A stretch of DNA of 64,000 bases. Source: Bifiguratus adelaidae. Lineage: Eukaryota; Mucoromycota; Endogonomycetes; Endogonales. Position 1 is the stretch's first letter; each line of letters begins with the position of its first letter. Positions 58,913-64,000 of the stretch are shown one piece after another. The position numbers were made by a program, and so were the translations under genes. Location of the stretch: assembly GCA_002261195.1 (NCBI GenBank), contig MVBO01000032.1, positions 3,086-67,085 of the forward strand, in the 5' to 3' direction. Under the pieces are notes generated by a model. That model was not told the DNA's origin. It was given only the letters and a program-made list of their open reading frames with translations, and made no database searches.

Positions 58913-59286
58913 TGATGAACCCGTACATGAAAAGTATCATTGGCCAAATCTTGCCTGTTTGTTCGTTTGTTTGAACTATTTTTGCGTGCGCCGTCGACCA
59001 TCCGGCGGTCTCGAATGTTTGTCGGAGGTGGCCGCACTTTTGTGCAAGCCCTCCAACGTTCTGGACAGGGGATGATGCCCCGAATGGGTTGGTCTTTGAC
59101 GCCATGATGACCGAAAATGGAAATTCAGGTACCTTGAGCGCACCGATGCCTATCTCTAGACCAATGCACAGCGATGATCGTGCCTTTTTACAGTTTGCCT
59201 TGGTATTGGGCGTGAAAGCAGTCATAAACTAGCGATCGCGAATAAATAAGCGCACGTTCCCATCCAGAAGTCTTGCCTCCATCATC
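58913..59286. other. Intergenic region
   Basis: A 374-bp spacer. A minus-strand frame (59225-58905) contains MASKTNPFGASSPVQNVGG but fits no family, so it is not called. The leader of the next gene begins at about 59240. Confidence 0.45.
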
Positions 59287-59822
59287 ATGAGTAACTTTAT
59301 CAACAACGAGATTGGTGAGTAGTAGGCCATGATCTCGTTCTTTGTTCTCATTCATGTATAGACCAATTCGCCGAGAAGGAGGGTGCTAGCCAAGGTATCA
59401 TTAGTGGTCTTAACAAGGGCTTGTCGGCCGTAGAGGACAAGTTTGGCATGGGTGGATCCAACCAAGCTCAACAAGGTCAAAATTACGGCTCCGGATACGA
59501 CCAGAACCAAGGTAACTAAGGCTTCGGCGGTCAAGGTTATGACCAGAACCAGAGCAACCAAGGGTACGGTGGTCAAACTGACTACAACCAAGGCTCCAAC
59601 CAAGGTTTCGCAGGCCAAGACAGCTACGATCGAAGCTCCAACCAACGTTTCGGCGGTCAAGACAACTATGACCAAAGCTCCCGCAATCAAGATTTTGGAG
59701 GTCAAGGCGGTTACGGCCAAAGCGAAGGTGGATTCGGCGGCCGTCAAGGCGGTTACGACGATCAATCCCAAGGTGGATATGGTGGTCAAGGTGGTTACGA
59801 TAACCAGAACCAAGGATACTAA
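59287..59822 (+). CDS. Gly/Gln/Tyr-rich disordered protein, in-frame stop or extra intron
   Basis: A low-complexity protein of unknown function. Exon 1 (59287-59314, MSNFINNEI) splices to 59362 (DQFAEKEGASQGIISGLNKG). Then follow imperfect repeats of the type GGQxxYDQ/GGQGGYG, a prion-like or stress-granule-like composition with Tyr and Gln at regular spacing. In the joined frame a TAA occurs at 59517-59519 and the same repeat frame then runs on for 100 codons to TAA 59820-59822. Either it is a nonsense codon, the CAA of a GNQGFGG repeat unit having become TAA, or a 51-nt intron (59512-59562, GTAACT..CCAAG) removes it while keeping frame. The second reading is plausible but the intron lacks a clear branch site. 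Similar short Gly-rich proteins in fungi are stress-induced. Confidence 0.6.
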
Positions 59823-60041
59823 GTGTAATTATCGATTATATATACGTATATATTTTAGTGGATGTAGATAGGTCAAGACAATGGACGATGGATACAGAAA
59901 AGCAAGCAAGTGACGCGAGACGTCAGTTATGCCGCGACACTACCAAATTAGGAAAATCGATGGGGAGAAAAAATGAGATTGGGTTGGGGACATTCCACCC
60001 ACCTCTTGTTTACATCTACTCTCTTACTCGCGCGATAGACG

Positions 60042-60818
60042 ATGCCTCGTACTAGGAAACAGTCTGTGGTGCAAGTGGAGATTGAAAAGGTCGAGGAACC
60101 AGTCGAAACTGACAATGTCCAGCCGAACAAGTCAGATGCTCAAAAGGGAAAGCGACAACCTGACGAACCCATAGAGGCGACATCTGAAGCGGTCAAAGAG
60201 CTACAAGTTGGACAAGTAGAAAGCGAAGAGGCTTCAGAAACAGACGATACCGCTACGACTGAATCAAGTGAAGAAAAGGACGTTCCTCACACGCCTGAAA
60301 GCAATTCCAAAACTCAGAACACCTTGACTTCAGACGCCAAGGAGTTTGCCGAGGCCATTGGCGAGCCAACCACGAACGTCCCCGCCACCCCTTCAACAAC
60401 GTTGAAGCGCAAGTTTGACAATATGACTATTAAAGAAGGCGAGATAAAAGCCACACCGGCACAGCGTCGTGGTTTCTTTGCTCGATTCCGCACACCTAGC
60501 TTTAAGCGCTCTGCCTCCAACACATCGGAGACCGACTTTAATTTTGTTCCAGACATTACCGCCAAGTCCACGGACGTGTCCGAGTCTACGACCACGCCAG
60601 AAGCCAGCGTCTCCAAGACTCTCACTAGCCGATCCAGCGTCGACTCTCTTCCCCAAACACCCGAAACCGATGTGGATGCCGAACCAAGCCTGTTTGATAA
60701 TGATCGTATCGAACCGTCTACACCCTCAAAACGAATGCGATGGACCGACATGGCCGGTATTGCGGTGGGATTGACGAGTGCTACCGTATTGGCGCTGGAT
60801 TCCATGAGCTACTTTTGA
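60042..60818 (+). CDS. Hypothetical acidic, Ser/Thr-rich protein with C-terminal hydrophobic tail
   Basis: A single-exon 258-residue frame from a good ATG. I do not recognise the family. It has a basic start (MPRTRKQS), a long Glu/Thr/Ser-rich disordered region, a central basic patch (AQRRGFFARFRTPSFKRS) with many SP/TP sites (TPESN, TPSTT, TPETD, STPSKRM), and a C-terminal segment GIAVGLTSATVLALDSMSYF that could be a weak tail anchor. The TP sites suggest phosphorylation. Possibly a nuclear-envelope or ER-tethered regulator; this is a guess. Confidence 0.65.
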   Translation: MPRTRKQSVVQVEIEKVEEPVETDNVQPNKSDAQKGKRQPDEPIEATSEAVKELQVGQVESEEASETDDTATTESSEEKDVPHTPESNSKTQNTLTSDAKEFAEAIGEPTTNVPATPSTTLKRKFDNMTIKEGEIKATPAQRRGFFARFRTPSFKRSASNTSETDFNFVPDITAKSTDVSESTTTPEASVSKTLTSRSSVDSLPQTPETDVDAEPSLFDNDRIEPSTPSKRMRWTDMAGIAVGLTSATVLALDSMSYF

Positions 60819-61332
60819 TTTCCTTTTCTTATATTGTCGCTTTTTTCTAAGTTGATCCTCCCTTGTATTGTCCCCTTATTCCCGATCCTGTATTCCCTTT
60901 GATGATCAACATGGTCTTCCTGCTACCATCTCCACTCACTGTGTGACTTCAAGCCTGTATGTCTAGATTAGGCAATTTGTACGACGCATTGACGCTAAGT
61001 GTATAAAGTGTGCACGTTGTTGAGCGATTGGAACATGGAGCATAAAAAGCTTCAACGGCAGTGCGTGGCATGGAACTCGTTACGATCCCTTGGATCCGAG
61101 TTCGAATCTTTGGCTCCAGCGCAGCAAGGGACACAATGTAGAAATCGTGAGAATGGTTGAATTTTCAGTATGCTTTTAAGGGTGGTTGCCTTGATGCAAC
61201 GTACAGGAAAACGAAGCTACAATTTGGCTTTAGAATAGAAAAAAGTGTCTATGCGTATGCGTATGCATGAATGCAACCCCGACTAAACCAAAGAGCATAG
61301 CAAAGGTGAGATTAGATAAAAAGGGAGATGGT
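60819..61332. other. Convergent intergenic region
   Basis: A 514-bp spacer holding the 3' UTRs of the orphan gene and HMG-CoA reductase. TATGCGTATGCGTATGCATG at 61251-61270 is a short tandem repeat. No gene was seen. Confidence 0.5.
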
Positions 61333-64000
61333 TTACCGACTGCCACCATCAACCAAACAAGATCCAGGAGCACGATTGTGTTGCATGTGAGACCTGACGA
61401 GATGACCGGCAGCCAGGGCAGATAGTAGCGATAGTTCGCCAGCCATTACTGTAGCGCAAATGATCCTTGCCAAGCGTTGAGCGTGCTTGCCAGGTTGTGT
61501 AGGATGAGGTCCACGGACACCGAGCATGTCCAACATGCTTTGCTGGGCCGGAAGGATGGTTCCACCACCAATCGTGCCAACTTCGATGCTTGGCATCGTG
61601 CAACTGATGTAAAGGTCTTTTCCGCCATTGACAGCCTTCATGAGAGTGATACAATTAGAGCTTTCCACGTTTTGAGCCGGATCTTGTCCGGTAGCGATGA
61701 AGATGGCAGTGAGAATGTTCGCAGCGTGCGCATTGAAGCCACCGACGGCACCGGCCATGGCACTACCGATCAAGTTCTTGCTGATGTTGAGATCTACCAA
61801 AGCGTCGACACTTGTCTTCAGCACCTTCTCGACGACATCACCAGGAATGACGGCTTCAGCAACGCAGGACTTGCCACGTCCCTCAATCCAGTTGATGGCC
61901 GCTGGCTTCTTGTCGGTACAATAATTACCACTGAGGGAGATGATTTCCATGTCTGGGAATTGCTCGCCAATGACGGTAAGCGCCTTCTCGCAGCCCTTGG
62001 AAATCATGTTCATGCCCATGGCGTCGCCAGTGACAGTAGTGAAGCGAATGTAGACGAGTCGGCCAGCAAGTGTAACCTTCAGCTTGCGGAGACGCGCAAA
62101 GCGAGATGTAGAGTTGAACGCTTCCGTGACGATAGAGGAACCTTCTTCCTCTACCCAGAGCTTGCATTCAGCAGCTCTGAGAATGCTGGGGAACTCGACG
62201 CAAGGCCCACGCGTCATGCCGTCTTGAGTCAGCACCGTGGTGGCACCTCCGCCAGCGTTAATAGCCTTGCACCCTCTGGCAGCTGAAGCAACCAAGCAAC
62301 CTTCCGTTGTTGCCATGGGAACATGAAGAGCCTCACCGTCGATCGTGAGGGGACCGACAACACCCACAGGGATGGGCATGTAGCCAATCACATTTTCACA
62401 ACAGGCTCCCATCACCTTGTCGTAAGCGTAGTTTTCAACAGGTAATGCCGATGCTTCGAGTGTCTTGGTAAGACTCTGGCGAGAGATGAAGGCTCGCCGT
62501 ATCCGAACTGCTCGTTCAAAATCTTGCAACACCTTCTCTAGGGCGTAAGCTGCAATCTTGTTCTGAGTAACAAGTGTGACAATTTCATCGTCAGAGAGCG
62601 CGTGAGGTCCACCTAGTTCGGCTGATCGCAAAATCTGAACGCAGGTATCCACAGGTCGGGCGTTAGCACCAGAGTGAAGTGAGTTAATGTGATGATAAAT
62701 GCTGTAAGATTTGGAAGGGCGGCGATGGGTGGGGGTGGAGTTGTGACTGATGACTTTGGCCGGCGCAACGACGGCAGAGGACTGTTCAGGAAGTGAAGGA
62801 AGAACCGGTGTCGGTGGAGGGGCGGACACAGCAACAGGCATGGCAGCGGTGATCGGCGGGGCATCGCGGACGGCGTTTGCTTTGGCGACTTCTTCCTCGA
62901 ATGCTTCGCTACCCTTGGCCACATTCAAAAGGTAGATGTTAAGCAAAAGACTTAGGGCAAGGCCGAACATGATCCATTTGGACATGACAGGGTCTTGCAC
63001 CAAGACACTACCAAACTGTGAGAGGGTGCCAAGTCCGCCATTCACAAATTCAGGCAATAGCTGAGTAAGAAAATCACCACGGGAAGTACTATCGACCGCG
63101 TGGAATTCGATAGGAGGAGATACCTCGACCAACAAAGGCAAATGCGATCGCGAAGAATGCTTGTGTTGATCCAAAAGCAAGGATAAAACGGGTGAAATTG
63201 TTGGGTCGCGGAAAGGCACGCGATTACCGGTATGTGGAGCGCGATTCACATATGCGCTGGAGTAATCAGGTCTGACGCCAAGAGCGGTGCAAAGATTGAA
63301 TATGTGCATAATGACAAATCCAATGATCTTGCATGCAATTAGTGGGCGCTCTCAAGATATCATAGGGGTAGACTTACCATCAAAAGCTTGACGCGAGCAA
63401 TGATAGGATTACTAGCCTCGGGTGAATCGCTGGTTGAAGTGGATCGGCGATCAAGAGAATCTAAAGTGATGTGACGGATCTTTTGTCGTTCCTCCAATAT
63501 CGTGTTTACACCATTGCTGTTCCCGACCTTAGGGGCTTCGACTTGCTCGTGACCATGAGGGTGAGCGCTCATCTCGCGGATGCGTCGCAACTCCAATTTC
63601 AGAGTCAAGACAGCAACGTAGAAGGTGAACAAAAGTACACAGTCGTAGATGAGCAAAAACATGGAAAGGAGGCAAAATTCCTTGAGACCAGCAACACCAG
63701 ACACGGCACCTGCGAGCAGGACGGCAATTTCGATGGCACAGTCGCGAATCATGGTGGGTCCGAGTGGTGAGATGGCCTTGACCAAATGACCTTGCACGCC
63801 GCTGAGGGAGGAGTGCGTTTGAGTAGCAGCATTGTCGTAATCCAAGACAGCCTTTGTCAAGCGGTACGATCTATCGAATCCGATAGTGATCACCAAAAAG
63901 GGAATCGCCTCACTCAACAAGACAGGATTAACGATACCGCCGAGAACGTGCACAGTAGAAGCGGAGAGGAGGAATGCAAAGAAGCCATTGGTGATGACAG
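61333..64000 (-). CDS. HMG1: HMG-CoA reductase, N-terminus beyond window
   Basis: The ER enzyme that converts HMG-CoA to mevalonate, the control step of ergosterol synthesis. Two exons seen: 64000-63378 (partial) and 63327-61333. The upstream exon has sterol-sensing-domain helices ([20 protein letters not shown] and [17 protein letters not shown]), then a linker. The catalytic domain has the active Glu in [17 protein letters not shown], Lys in [16 protein letters not shown], Asp in [13 protein letters not shown] and His in AAGHLVRSH. The end, [15 protein letters not shown], is normal. An internal hydrophobic segment ([18 protein letters not shown]) is the last membrane helix. The missing N-terminus lies to the right of 64000. 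The presence of the sterol-sensing helices suggests sterol-dependent control of stability. Confidence 0.95.

Noticed and set aside
25743-59519. Alternative genetic code with TAA/TAG/TGA read as amino acids
   Set aside because: Clean genes (NCLX, PIC2, UNG, Snf7, GST) end at TAA or TAG exactly where their families end, so the code is standard and the internal stops are lesions or splice matters.
61477-62286. 269-codon plus-strand ORF
   Set aside because: Antisense of the HMG-CoA reductase catalytic domain, no family features of its own.

Overview
The window is nuclear DNA of a filamentous fungus, most likely an early-diverging one (Mucoromycota, Mucorales-like). The grounds are many 45-65 nt GT..AG introns, compact gene spacing, Skt5/Chs4, PDR-type ABC, Snf7 and HMG-CoA reductase genes of fungal type, a VWA8 gene that yeasts lack, and transposon ORFs of a style common in Mucoromycota. 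This placement is inference, not proof.

Layout. 0-13 kb is a dense housekeeping block: an F-BAR/RhoGAP protein, an NCLX-type Na+/Ca2+ exchanger, a very large VWA8 AAA ATPase and the ESCRT-III subunit Snf7. 13.7-18.4 kb holds a full PDR-type ABC transporter. 18.4-23.6 kb is the most interesting intact stretch: a Ctr copper transporter, a GPI-anchored BIM1/X325 (LPMO-like) copper-binding protein and a ferric/cupric reductase lie side by side. The BIM1 and reductase genes share a 286-bp divergent promoter with a match to the Cuf1 copper element. A small two-helix membrane protein with two PPxY motifs follows. Together they look like a surface copper-acquisition module: reductase makes Cu(I), BIM1 binds copper in the wall, Ctr imports it, and a possible Rsp5 adaptor follows.

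24-31 kb is a decay zone: a broken transposon ORF with a zinc knuckle, a truncated and frameshifted amidase fragment, and head-to-head with it a 5'-truncated GH35 beta-galactosidase with an in-frame stop. 31-40 kb is gene-poor and holds tRNA-Cys(GCA), two tandem GST genes and a nearly complete Fanzor (eukaryotic TnpB-like OMEGA nuclease) interrupted by a single TAA.

40-44 kb has a PIC2-type mitochondrial phosphate/copper carrier, a LURP1/tubby-like protein with a myristoylation motif, and tRNA-Gln(TTG). 44-49 kb is a large hybrid histidine kinase pseudogene (one frameshift, two in-frame stops, a receiver Asp-to-Asn change). 50-64 kb returns to housekeeping: a bromodomain-ankyrin-bromodomain RSC-like subunit, a TMEM14 protein, uracil-DNA glycosylase, an NSRP1-like splicing factor, the chitin synthase activator Skt5/Chs4, a Gly/Gln-rich disordered protein, an orphan protein, and HMG-CoA reductase running off the right edge. 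Intron boundaries were placed by eye from GT..AG sites that restore conserved protein sequence.
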